Shown here piece by piece: positions 37,112-46,640 of a DNA stretch of 64,000 nt. Location: contig CBDDJT010000002.1 in the NCBI GenBank assembly GCA_965229765.1, positions 806,001 through 870,000 on the forward strand. Reading direction: 5' to 3'. The DNA comes from ASV31 sp965229765 (GTDB taxonomy: Bacteria; Pseudomonadota; Alphaproteobacteria; Rhodobacterales; Rhodobacteraceae). Position 1 is the stretch's first letter, and each line of letters begins with the position of its first letter. The position numbers were made by a program, and so were the translations under genes. The notes under the pieces are model-generated. The model was not told the origin of the DNA, made no database searches, and saw only the letters and a program-made list of their open reading frames with translations.

Positions 37112-39475
37112 TCAGTTCCCGCTCAGAAGGTTCGGGACGATCGTCACCACCTCGGGGAACACCCACAAGAGCCCCAGCCCCACCACCTGAATCAGCACGA
37201 ACGGTATGATGCCGCGATAGATGTGGCCCGTCGTGACCTCTTTCGGCGCTACACCGCGCAGGTAGAACAAGGCAAAGCCGAAGGGCGGCGTCAGAAAGCT
37301 GGTCTGCAGGTTGACCGCGATCATGATCGTCACCCATTTCGGGTCCAGCGTGCCACCATAGATCACGGGGCCGACGATGGGCACGACGATGTAGATGATC
37401 TCAAGGAAATCGAGAACGAAGCCCAGGATGAACAGCACCAGCATCACGATCAGGAAGACAACGATCTCGTTGTCAAAGGCCCGCAGGAACTCCTGGATAT
37501 AGTGTTCCCCGCCAAACGAGATGACCACCAGGTTCAGAAGCTGCGAGCCGATCAGGATGGTGAAGACCATTGACGTAACCTTGGCGGTCTCTCGCACCAC
37601 CGGGCCCAACACGCCCCCCCGAAGCAGAACCCAGCAGCTGTACAGCAGCCCGAGAAAGGCAAGGTGATAGGACAGGTTCGCCCCGATGATGGCGATCCAG
37701 TCGCCAAAGCTGACATCGGGCCGCTGTGTCCGGATATCGAAGTTCACCCCGAGCACGATCATTATGACGATGGCAAAGCTGCCGAAGACGATCAGCTTTC
37801 CGGTCTTCTCCTGCTCCCGCAGCTTGCGGTAGGCGGCCAGCATGATCGCGCCCGCAGCGCCGAGGGCTGCGGCGGGCGTCGGGTTCGTGACACCGCCAAG
37901 GATCGATCCCAGCACCGCGACGATCAGGATCAGCGGTGGGAATACCACGCGCAACAGCTCGTTCTGGGCCATTCGCGCGGTGGCATGCCGTGCCCCGTAG
38001 ACGGCCAGGCCGAAGGGCACGGCCAGCAACAAGAACGTCGCCGAGGGCGAGCTGAGCGCCGAGATGAACAGTGCATCCACCACGAAGGCCAGCGCGATAC
38101 CCGCGGCGCCAATCAGCAGCGGCAAAGGGTTCTGCGACGGCGCGATGCCGCGGCCGACAGCAAGCATGAGGGCGATCATGGTGAAGACGATGGCCACACC
38201 GCTGCCGATCGGCGCAATGCTTGTCAGGCGTTCCGCGCGGGCGACTTCCAGTTCTTCGGGGGTCAGCTGGCGTGCCTCGGACGCACCGCCGGAGGCATCC
38301 ATCGCGGCGGCCTGCGCCACCGACGTGTCCCACTTTTCCTGACCGTGAAGGTCGATCATCGCCGCCTTGCAGCTTTCGGACACGTTGGTCCGCAGTTCGG
38401 GCGACGTGCCGCTCGCCTGCGTGACACCCGAGACTGTCAGGCTTTGCGAGCCCACGATCCCGGCACTACCCGCCAGGGACACCGCTATCAGGATCGCGGC
38501 GGGCACGAGCAGGTACCAGGCCAGCGCCTCGTTGCGGGTCGTTACCTCTCCGCCCAGGCCACCCTCTATCTCGACAGGAGGCGCCTTGGAGGGGTTCAGC
38601 AGCGCAAACCCGAACGCATAGGCGGCGTAGAGCATGGCAAGCAGGATGCCGGGCAACATGGCGGCCTGGAACAGCGTGCCGACAGAGACAACCGCCGGTC
38701 GGCCGAGAAGTGTGAGCGCGTCCGAACAACCGGCCAGCTGCGCACGCGACTCCTGCGCCGTGGCGTAGAGATCGCCCGCCAGCGTTCCCAGAAGCACGAT
38801 GACAATCGAAGGCGGGATGATCTGGCCAAGCGTTCCCGAGGCCGCGATGACCCCGGTGGACAGTTCTGGCGAATACCCGTTGCGCAGCATCGTCGGCAGG
38901 GCCAGAAGGCCCATGGTGACCACGGTCGCGCCAACAATGCCGGTCGAGGCGGCAAGAAACGCGCCGACGACGACGATGGATACCGCAAGACCGCCCGGCA
39001 GTGGTCCGAAGACACGGGCCATGGTGGTCAGCAGATCCTCGGCGATGCGCGAGCGTTCCAGCGTGATGCCCATCATCACGAACATCAGCACGGCCAGCAG
39101 CGTCTCGATCGACTGGCCGGCGATCACGCGTTCGTTCATGCGATTGACGATGAACGAGATGTTGCGGTTCAGGGCCTGTTCCCAGCCGTTGGGAAAGAGT
39201 GCCACCTCAACGCGCGGCAACTCCGGGTATCGGAAGACAGAGATCGCGTCGCGCGCGACCCCCTCCGTCAGCAACGCGGCGTATTCGACGGACCGCGTGT
39301 CGATGGCCTGATGGATCAGTAGCCCCGCACTATCGAGCGCGGCGATGATCGCGAACGAGATGATCCCGGCCCCGCCGATCGCAAAGGCGACAGGGAACCC
39401 CGTCAGGATGCCACCGAACAAGGTCAGGAAAACGATGATGAGACCGACTTCGATCCCGTCCAATCCGAACAGCAT
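37112..39475 (-). CDS. TRAP transporter large permease (DctM-like), unusually long
   Basis: 787 aa; ordinary DctM proteins are about 430 aa. N-terminal start VGLIIVFLTLFGGILTGFPVAFAIGGAGIISF and ETLLAVLMFVMMGITLERSRIAEDLL, FLAASTGIVGATVVTMGLLALPTMLRNGYSPELSTGVIAASGTLGQIIPPSIVIVLLGTLAG are the DctM core. The C-terminal FLIVMLVLFILGFVLDFLEIIYIVVPIVGPVIYGG and NLQTSFLTPPFGFALFYLRGVAP complete it. Between them is a central insertion of about 300 residues with extra membrane helices and a hydrophilic loop. This longer class accompanies TakP/FcbT1-type binding proteins. Sodium-coupled uptake of an organic acid. Stop is three bases from the dctQ end. Confidence 0.9.
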   Translation of the reverse strand: MLFGLDGIEVGLIIVFLTLFGGILTGFPVAFAIGGAGIISFAIIAALDSAGLLIHQAIDTRSVEYAALLTEGVARDAISVFRYPELPRVEVALFPNGWEQALNRNISFIVNRMNERVIAGQSIETLLAVLMFVMMGITLERSRIAEDLLTTMARVFGPLPGGLAVSIVVVGAFLAASTGIVGATVVTMGLLALPTMLRNGYSPELSTGVIAASGTLGQIIPPSIVIVLLGTLAGDLYATAQESRAQLAGCSDALTLLGRPAVVSVGTLFQAAMLPGILLAMLYAAYAFGFALLNPSKAPPVEIEGGLGGEVTTRNEALAWYLLVPAAILIAVSLAGSAGIVGSQSLTVSGVTQASGTSPELRTNVSESCKAAMIDLHGQEKWDTSVAQAAAMDASGGASEARQLTPEELEVARAERLTSIAPIGSGVAIVFTMIALMLAVGRGIAPSQNPLPLLIGAAGIALAFVVDALFISALSSPSATFLLLAVPFGLAVYGARHATARMAQNELLRVVFPPLILIVAVLGSILGGVTNPTPAAALGAAGAIMLAAYRKLREQEKTGKLIVFGSFAIVIMIVLGVNFDIRTQRPDVSFGDWIAIIGANLSYHLAFLGLLYSCWVLLRGGVLGPVVRETAKVTSMVFTILIGSQLLNLVVISFGGEHYIQEFLRAFDNEIVVFLIVMLVLFILGFVLDFLEIIYIVVPIVGPVIYGGTLDPKWVTIMIAVNLQTSFLTPPFGFALFYLRGVAPKEVTTGHIYRGIIPFVLIQVVGLGLLWVFPEVVTIVPNLLSGN

Positions 39476-39478
39476 GGC

Positions 39479-40390
39479 TCAGCGGCCTCCGTGCACGAGG
39501 TGTTCAGGCGCGGCCATCTCGACCTCGCCCGGCTCGATGATGTCCCTGTCGCGATACTTGTCGGCGCTTTCCTCGCCCTCGCGGAATTCGAGGTAGGAGC
39601 GATAGAAGAACGAGACAGCCTGGATCAGGACCATCAGTGCGAACATCAGCATCAGGACCTTGAACAGGAAATACGCGTTGAAGCCCGACGGGCTGAACCC
39701 GGTCGTCTCGACATTCCAGCGAAATGCGATGGCCTTTCGCAGGATCGAGTCAAGCTTGTCGGTGGCGTTCACCGGCGGGTTGATCATGTGGCGCCACATG
39801 AAGAACCAGGCGTAGAACCAGGTCAGGATCATCGCCGGCATCATGAAGACCACCGACCCGAACATGTCGATGATCCGCTTCTTGCGGTGCCCGACGCCCG
39901 CATAGACCAGGTCCACGCGCACGTGGCCGCCCTGCGTGAAGGTCCAGGCGCAGCACAGGCAGACGATAACGGCGTTGTAGAATTTCAGGCCATCGGCCCA
40001 CCAGCCCAGGGACTGGGTGAAATCCATGCCAAGCGGCCCGACCGAGATTTCGGACACCCGGAATACCGATTGCAGGAAGACCACCATCACCTGCTGAAGA
40101 ACCATCAGCAGCCCGGCCCAGGCCGCGGTGCGTCCGACGATATTGGCAAAGCCTTCAAGCGTCCGGACGACGCGCCACAGGAATTCGTTGTAGAAGAGCC
40201 CGGCGATGAAAATGCCGACAAACAAGTTGAAAAACAGAAAGAAAAGCTCTGTCGAGGCGCCGAAATACACCAGGCGCAGGACATTCTCGGGTTGGCTGAA
40301 GTCGAGATATGTTCCCAGGTTCAGCAACACGTGGATCGGCCCGGCGATACCTGACCAGATTCCTTGAAGAAACCAAACGATCGCGTCCAC
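39479..40390 (-). CDS. TRAP transporter small permease (DctQ-like)
   Basis: 303 aa, longer than the usual 160-200. GTG start at 40390 with GGGGAGGG upstream. Four membrane segments in the core (FFLFFNLFVGIFIAGLFYNEFLW, WAGLLMVLQQVMVVFLQSVF, FYNAVIVCLCCAWTFTQGGHVRVDLVY, MFGSVVFMMPAMILTWFYAWFF) and another near the C-terminus (FKVLMLMFALMVLIQAVSFFYRSY). 'GGHVRVDLVY' is the DctQ signature. Pairs with the long DctM and the DctP protein in one leftward operon. Confidence 0.88.
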   Translation of the reverse strand: MDAIVWFLQGIWSGIAGPIHVLLNLGTYLDFSQPENVLRLVYFGASTELFFLFFNLFVGIFIAGLFYNEFLWRVVRTLEGFANIVGRTAAWAGLLMVLQQVMVVFLQSVFRVSEISVGPLGMDFTQSLGWWADGLKFYNAVIVCLCCAWTFTQGGHVRVDLVYAGVGHRKKRIIDMFGSVVFMMPAMILTWFYAWFFMWRHMINPPVNATDKLDSILRKAIAFRWNVETTGFSPSGFNAYFLFKVLMLMFALMVLIQAVSFFYRSYLEFREGEESADKYRDRDIIEPGEVEMAAPEHLVHGGR

Positions 40391-40419
40391 GGCGCGCCCT
40401 CCCCCCGGTCTTCATACAG

Positions 40420-40445
40420 GGACAGCGCGCTTGCGCGCGCTGTCC
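40420..40445 (-). terminator. Intercistronic hairpin between dctP and dctQ
   Basis: GGACAGCGCGC (40420-40430) and GCGCGCTGTCC (40435-40445) form a perfect 11-base stem with a four-base loop. On the dctP strand no U-run follows, so it more likely stabilises the dctP message 3' end or causes partial termination, keeping binding protein in excess over the permeases. Confidence 0.55.
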
Positions 40446-40470
40446 GATCTTTTTCCGCAATGCGGCTGGA

Positions 40471-41562
40471 TTACATGTCGGACATGACCCGGGTGCGCTC
40501 GCGCACATAGGGGGTGTCGGCCAGCGACAGCCATGCCGAGGTCTCGCGCATCGACTTCATCGCGCTTTCGTAGACCATGTCGTACAGCGGGTCGCCGCGG
40601 TAGCCGCCCAGCACTTCGCGGGCGCCGGTTCCGAAGGCATCCCATACGTCCGCCGGGAACTCGTGAACCGACACGCCGCTTCCCAGCAGGCGCTGCAGCG
40701 CCGGACCGTTGTTCGCGGTGAACAGCGAGTAGTTGTGCTGGTGCGCGTCGGCACAGGCCACCTCGATCGCACGCTGGTGCGACTTCGACAGGCCGTTGAA
40801 ACGCTCGAGGTTGACGCCGACCGAAAGGGCCGCGCCCGGCTCGTGCATGCCGGCGGGGTAGTAGTGCTTGCAGACCTCCTGCAGGCCCAGACGTTCGTCC
40901 GACCAGGGGCCGATCCACTCGGTGCCGTCGAGGGCACCGGTCGACAGGGCCTGGTAGATCTCACCACCCGGCAGAACCTGCACCGAAACGCCGATCTTCG
41001 ACAGCGCCTCGCCGCCGAGACCGGGCATGCGGAACTTCAGACCCTGCAGGTCGCCCGCGCCGGTGATCTCGTTACGGAACCAGCCGCCGCCCTGCGGGCC
41101 GGTCTGGCCTGCGATGAACGACCGGACGTTGAAGACCTCGGCCACCTGACGGTGCATTTCGGCACCTTCGCCGCCGTAGTACCAGGTCATGATTTCCGGC
41201 ACGGTCATGCCGAAAGGCACAGCGGTAAAGAAGGCCCACGCCGGGTTCTGGCCGATCCAGTAATAGTCGGCACCGTGATAGGCATCAGCCTGGCCAGAGG
41301 CCGCCGCGTCGAAGGATTCGAACGCACCCACGAGTTCGCCCGCGCCCTTGGCGTCAATGGTCAGCGTGCCGTCGGTCAGGTCGGCGACATTGTTTACCAC
41401 GCGCTCGACCGAATCCCAGACACCTGCCAGGCCACGCGGCCAAGTGGTGACCATGGTCAGAACTTCGCGACCCTGGGAAATCGCCGGCGCCGCAAGTGTG
41501 CTGGCGGCGGCGGCGGCAGTTCCACCGAGAGCGGTGTTTTTCAGAAAAGAACGACGATCCAT
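40471..41562 (-). CDS. TRAP transporter periplasmic binding protein, TakP/FcbT1-like
   Basis: 363 aa. Start ATG at 41562 with GGGAGG upstream. MDRRSFLKNTALGGTAAAAASTLAAPAISQ is a twin-arginine (Tat) signal. The mature protein has the DctP fold: FESFDAAASGQADAYHGADYYWIGQNPAWAFFTAVPFGMTVPEIMTWYYGG, GLKFRMPGLGGEALSKIGVSVQVLPGGEIYQALSTGALDGTEWIGPWSDE, with the arginine in 'KFRMPG' that contacts the carboxylate ligand. This subgroup includes the 2-oxoacid binding protein TakP and a haloaromatic acid binder, so the ligand is probably a small monocarboxylate; not proven. Confidence 0.92.
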   Translation of the reverse strand: MDRRSFLKNTALGGTAAAAASTLAAPAISQGREVLTMVTTWPRGLAGVWDSVERVVNNVADLTDGTLTIDAKGAGELVGAFESFDAAASGQADAYHGADYYWIGQNPAWAFFTAVPFGMTVPEIMTWYYGGEGAEMHRQVAEVFNVRSFIAGQTGPQGGGWFRNEITGAGDLQGLKFRMPGLGGEALSKIGVSVQVLPGGEIYQALSTGALDGTEWIGPWSDERLGLQEVCKHYYPAGMHEPGAALSVGVNLERFNGLSKSHQRAIEVACADAHQHNYSLFTANNGPALQRLLGSGVSVHEFPADVWDAFGTGAREVLGGYRGDPLYDMVYESAMKSMRETSAWLSLADTPYVRERTRVMSDM

Positions 41563-41698
41563 TATTGAGTGTCCTCCCACTAATCGTAATAGCCTGGCCG
41601 TGTCAGGGCCCGGCGGATCGTTTCGGTAGATGGAACATAGCGTCGGAGTTCTTGGGGATAAAGCGCAAGATTCGGGCATGTTCATGCAATCGCGCACT

Positions 41699-41716
41699 TT
41701 TCGACTTATATCGAAA
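41699..41716. promoter_or_regulatory. Inverted repeat upstream of dctP
   Basis: TTTCGA-CTTATA-TCGAAA, an 18-base dyad 137 bases upstream of the dctP start and about 97 bases upstream of the ilv -35 box. Could be the operator of the transporter operon. No regulator gene adjoins, so the assignment is open. Confidence 0.4.
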
Positions 41717-41812
41717 CTTGGGCATGGATATCCCCGGATCGGACGGCGTGAATTTCGGGAAAGAAGATTCCAAAATCACCCCCCGTCGCGACATTTTCTC
41801 TGCCGTATGCGG

Positions 41813-41841
41813 TTGACGCCCCCTGCCCCCGCTCATAATGT
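41813..41841 (+). promoter_or_regulatory. ilvBH promoter
   Basis: TTGACG at 41813-41818 as -35 and TAATGT at 41836-41841 as -10 with 17 bases between; CATAAT at 41834-41839 is a better hexamer at 15-base spacing. Transcription would start near 41848, just before the GGAAGGAG ribosome site (41853-41860) of the leader peptide. Confidence 0.65.
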
Positions 41842-41868
41842 CGCGCGCACACGGAAGGAGCCCACGGG

Positions 41869-41916
41869 ATGGCTGACATCGTAATCCTTGTAGGAAAATG
41901 GCGCATGGGCCGGTAA
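41869..41916 (+). CDS. ilv operon leader peptide
   Basis: 15 codons from ATG 41869 to TAA 41916, MADIVILVGKWRMGR. Five successive branched-chain codons (ATC GTA ATC CTT GTA, Ile-Val-Ile-Leu-Val) form the sensor for charged branched-chain tRNAs. A strong GGAAGGAG lies eight bases upstream. Ribosome stalling here would leave 41900-41909 free for the antiterminator. The remaining tail Gly-Lys-Trp-Arg covers the downstream arm when translation is complete. Confidence 0.82.
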   Translation: MADIVILVGKWRMGR

Positions 41917-41969
41917 CGGACACCTGAACGGTTCCCCATGCGCCCCCGACTGACCCCGGGGGCTTTTTT
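41900..41969 (+). terminator. ilvBH transcription attenuator
   Basis: Antiterminator: GGCGCATGGG (41900-41909) pairs with CCCATGCGCC (41935-41944). Terminator: GCCCCCG (41942-41948) pairs with CGGGGGC (41957-41963) and is followed by six T's (41964-41969). The two structures share 41942-41944, so they exclude each other. The left antiterminator arm lies inside the leader peptide ORF, giving classical control by branched-chain amino acid supply. Confidence 0.82.
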
Positions 41970-42000
41970 GTGCGCGAATGACGGACGGATGGAGCAAGAG

Positions 42001-43758
<1,758 letters not shown>

Positions 43759-43797
43759 CCGGCAACACCTTGACAATAAGGGATAAAGGATAGGGCC

Positions 43798-44361
43798 ATG
43801 TCGGCACTCAAGATCAAGAAGGGCACATCGAAGCATTCCGCCTACGACCTGCGCGACCCCCACGCCGCACCCGAGGAAACCCACACGCTGGCCGTGCTGG
43901 TCGACAACGAGGCCGGCGTGCTGGCCCGCGTGATCGGCCTCTTCTCGGGGCGCGGCTACAACATTGAAAGCCTGACCGTGGCCGAGGTCGACCACACCGG
44001 CCACCGCTCGCGCATCACGGTGGTGACGACGGGGACGCCGGGGGTGATTGATCAGATCAAGGCGCAACTGGGCAGGATGGTGCCGGTGCACGAGGTGCAC
44101 GACCTGACGTCGGACGGACCCTCGGTGGAGCGGGAACTGTCGCTGTTCAAGGTGGCGGGGACGGGCGACAAGCGGATCGAGGCCCTGCGGCTGGCAGAGA
44201 TCTTCCGGGCCAATGTCGTTGATTCCACACTGGATTCCTTTGTTTTCGAGATCACGGGAACGCCGCAGAAGATCGACGCCTTCGCGGAACTGATGCGGCC
44301 GCTCGGCCTGGTCGAGATGGCCCGGACGGGCGTCGCGGCGCTGTCACGCGGGACAGTCTGA
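43798..44361 (+). CDS. ilvH: Acetolactate synthase, small regulatory subunit
   Basis: 187 aa. N-terminal ACT domain: HTLAVLVDNEAGVLARVIGLFSGRGYNIESLTVAEVDHTGHRSRITVVTTG (residues 28-78), which binds valine for feedback inhibition, then the C-terminal ACT-like domain with LSLFKVAGTGDKRIEALRLAEIFRANVVDSTLDSFVFEITG. The first 27 residues are a basic alphaproteobacterial extension. AAGGATAGGG precedes the ATG. Same transcript as ilvB. Confidence 0.95.
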   Translation: MSALKIKKGTSKHSAYDLRDPHAAPEETHTLAVLVDNEAGVLARVIGLFSGRGYNIESLTVAEVDHTGHRSRITVVTTGTPGVIDQIKAQLGRMVPVHEVHDLTSDGPSVERELSLFKVAGTGDKRIEALRLAEIFRANVVDSTLDSFVFEITGTPQKIDAFAELMRPLGLVEMARTGVAALSRGTV

Positions 44362-44792
44362 GGCCGGATTTCCAACGTCGGCGTCACGTCGGCATAACGT
44401 CGGCATGACGTCGGCGCGGGATCACCGGACCACCGCTGCGGACCGACGCCGCTGCCGGACCGATGCGGGTGCCGGGGCTGGTGGAGAGGACGCGGACGAG
44501 TGTCACGGCGCTGTGGTAGGAGACGGTCCGAGGCGGGTCCGGTATGATGGCGTCACGTCCGCCGGGGGTGGCGCAGAGGTGATAACCAGACATCCAGCGC
44601 CACGGCACGGAATGGAACCGTCGCGATCTCAGGGAGAGTGTTCCAGAGAGCACTCAGATCCAAACGATAATGAACTAGCGGCCCACAACCGACATTGGAA
44701 TCGCTTCGGTGATGCCGCTGAGCAAATCGTCAAAGCGACCGTTCATTCCAGCGGCAGATAAATGCACTAGGCTGTTCTGGCTATCCGATACG
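44362..44792. other. Intergenic region without recognisable gene
   Basis: 431 bases between ilvH and the PIN-domain gene. It starts with four tandem 11-base repeats (44375-44418). ORFs on both strands exist but look like composition artefacts (many Arg/Gly, no motif, no ribosome site). From about 44640 the G+C content drops towards the toxin-antitoxin genes, so the edge of an acquired segment may lie here. Confidence 0.5.
44375..44418 (+). repeat. Four tandem 11-bp repeats
   Basis: ACGTCGGCGTC, ACGTCGGCATA, ACGTCGGCATG and ACGTCGGCGCG stand head to tail, starting 14 bases after the ilvH stop. Core ACGTCGGC is invariant; copy number could vary between strains. No known function. Confidence 0.7.
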
Positions 44793-45263
44793 TCAGAAAG
44801 TCCAGTCTTCCTCCTCCATGAAACCTTCCAGCGACAAGCATGGGATACCGAAGTGGCGGCAAATGTTGGGAATCTTCGCGCCGTTGCGGGGTTCGCCCTC
44901 GAGGGTCACGACTGTGCCGCCTATGGCGTGGGCGCGGGCAATGATGAACGGGTCAGCATTGAGACCTCCCGTCAGGAGCTTCTTTCGCTCGATAATCTGG
45001 ATGAAGTGCGGAACCGCGAAAATCCGACCGACAAAAGCCGCCTCGGCCGCATTCGGCGTCGGAAACAGATCGCGTTGACCCGCCGCCCAATCACGTAGGG
45101 CAACAACTCTGTCCCCCTCGATCTCTCGCGCAACTTCCCGCGTTGACGTGATCTCACCGTTCTCGACCAAATCATCAAACTGTTCCCAAAGTGTCGGGAA
45201 GCGGTTGCGATAGTAGCTATGGAATAGTTGGGAAAATGCGTTTGTGTCGAAAACGTAGCTCAA
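44793..45263 (-). CDS. DUF4411 PIN-like protein, probable toxin
   Basis: 156 aa. MSYVFDTNAFSQLFHSYYRNRFPTLWEQFDDLVENGEITSTREVAREIE gives the PIN-domain N-terminus with acidic D6 (FDTN) and E (EVAREIE); the third acidic site is NADPFIIARAHAIGGTVVTLEGE. PIN proteins are metal-dependent RNases; DUF4411 members pair with XRE/ImmA-IrrE genes and are predicted toxins. Start overlaps the upstream ImmA gene stop by four bases. G+C is visibly lower than in flanking genes, consistent with transfer. Confidence 0.85.
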   Translation of the reverse strand: MSYVFDTNAFSQLFHSYYRNRFPTLWEQFDDLVENGEITSTREVAREIEGDRVVALRDWAAGQRDLFPTPNAAEAAFVGRIFAVPHFIQIIERKKLLTGGLNADPFIIARAHAIGGTVVTLEGEPRNGAKIPNICRHFGIPCLSLEGFMEEEDWTF

Positions 45264-46417
45264 GGCGCTCTCCTTGACACGTATTCTTCAAGTCGGGTCA
45301 GGTTCTTTGGCTTAGTATCGAGGATCTCGGCAAGCTGATTGTAGTCGATCCGGTTCTGATAGAACCGCTGGAACGCAAGGTTGATATACTCTGTGCCGAG
45401 ATAGGCGATTTTCGTGTTGTAATGGTCGCCTCCGCTGCCTCGCTGCCCTTGCTCGGCCCACCGGCGCGCTGCTTGGTCATACTCGGCAGGTGTGATCAAG
45501 TCGCGGTCGAGAAACTTCCTGAAAATGAACTCGCGGCTGACACTGAACAATTGTGCCATCTCGGCAGCCTTCGCCTCCGTCGGCTCCTGCCCTGCGAGAG
45601 TCGCATCGAAGGTTTCTTCTGGCACCAGAAGGCACGCCGCCATGCGGTTGCAGATTACCTCTATCCGCCGATCATCTCCTGCCAACTCGTTGACGAAGCC
45701 ATCACCTGTGGTATCGACGCCGCTGGTGTGGAAAAGCAAATGCGCCAGCTCGTGGAAGAGTGTAAAAATCTGTCGGGTCTTGGCTGTAGTGTTGTTCACG
45801 TAAATGATCGGAAACTCGTCATCGTAAAGACAGAACCCAGAGTAATCCGGCTCGCGGAACTGGTCCTTGAAAACATAGACCCCGACGCCCAGAAGAACCC
45901 TGCGCCATTCCTCAAGCGCGGTCTCCGCGTTGCCCCAGCCAAACTGCTGCTCCATCGTCACGCCCAGATAGGCGCGAACTTCGGCCGCGATCTCCTCGAT
46001 CCGGTCAGTGGGGCAAAAAGCCAGATCGCGCGTGATCAGGCGCTCGACCGGGTTCCGGCCACTGTGCAGTTCCTCCAGGCCCATTTGGAACGTCCGCGCC
46101 TTGCGAAGAAGCAAGCGTATGCGTGGCGGTATATCCGCAATCTGCGCGGGGCCAAGGGTGCGGAAAGTCTCCTCGATGGGAGGCAGATCAGGCGGTGCCG
46201 GAAAGAAGAACACGGCAACCGGAACCTTGAACTTCTCTGCCATCTTTTCGAGTTGGGGGTAGCTGGGGAATGCCTCACCTGCCTCCCACTTCGCGATCTT
46301 CCGGAAATCGGCTGCAGCAGCGTCGACGGAAAACCCTGCTCGCTCACGCGCCCAAGTGACCACTTCCGGAGTGACGGGCATTGCGTCTGCCACGGATGTC
46401 TGCTCCCTACCCATCAT
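45260..46417 (-). CDS. XRE-HTH plus ImmA/IrrE metallopeptidase, probable antitoxin
   Basis: 385 aa from ATG 46417; a later ATG at 46382 (MPVTPEVV) is an equally family-like start. N-terminal HTH (VTWARERAGFSVDAAAADFRKIAKWEAGEAFPSYPQLEKMAEKFKVP) and a zinc peptidase domain with HELAH at 222-226 and the distal ligand Glu/His region near VNELAGDDRRIEVICNRMAACLLVP. Such COG2856-type proteins are predicted antitoxins or regulators that cleave a repressor. It forms a two-gene operon with the downstream PIN gene, overlapping by four bases. Confidence 0.87.
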   Translation of the reverse strand: MMGREQTSVADAMPVTPEVVTWARERAGFSVDAAAADFRKIAKWEAGEAFPSYPQLEKMAEKFKVPVAVFFFPAPPDLPPIEETFRTLGPAQIADIPPRIRLLLRKARTFQMGLEELHSGRNPVERLITRDLAFCPTDRIEEIAAEVRAYLGVTMEQQFGWGNAETALEEWRRVLLGVGVYVFKDQFREPDYSGFCLYDDEFPIIYVNNTTAKTRQIFTLFHELAHLLFHTSGVDTTGDGFVNELAGDDRRIEVICNRMAACLLVPEETFDATLAGQEPTEAKAAEMAQLFSVSREFIFRKFLDRDLITPAEYDQAARRWAEQGQRGSGGDHYNTKIAYLGTEYINLAFQRFYQNRIDYNQLAEILDTKPKNLTRLEEYVSRRAP

Positions 46418-46640
46418 CTCATTTTTGGGAACTCTAGCCCCGGAAAGGCATGTTCGCAATTCGAGGAGGTATTCACCGCATAAGCAAACAGTTCATTTAA
46501 CCGCGACCACTCAAACGCAGCGAATGGCCACTATCCGTCCATGGACAGCGCCATCAGAGCGTGGGGCAACTAGTCGGTCCATGCGGTTTCGGGCGGTTGT
46601 TCGGCAGTCGGGGCGGCGGCGCGGAACTTCACCCCTCCCC

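Noticed and set aside
44384..44653. Open frames in the ilvH-PIN gap as genes
   Set aside because: Low-complexity basic translations, no ribosome site, no domain; neither strand convincing.
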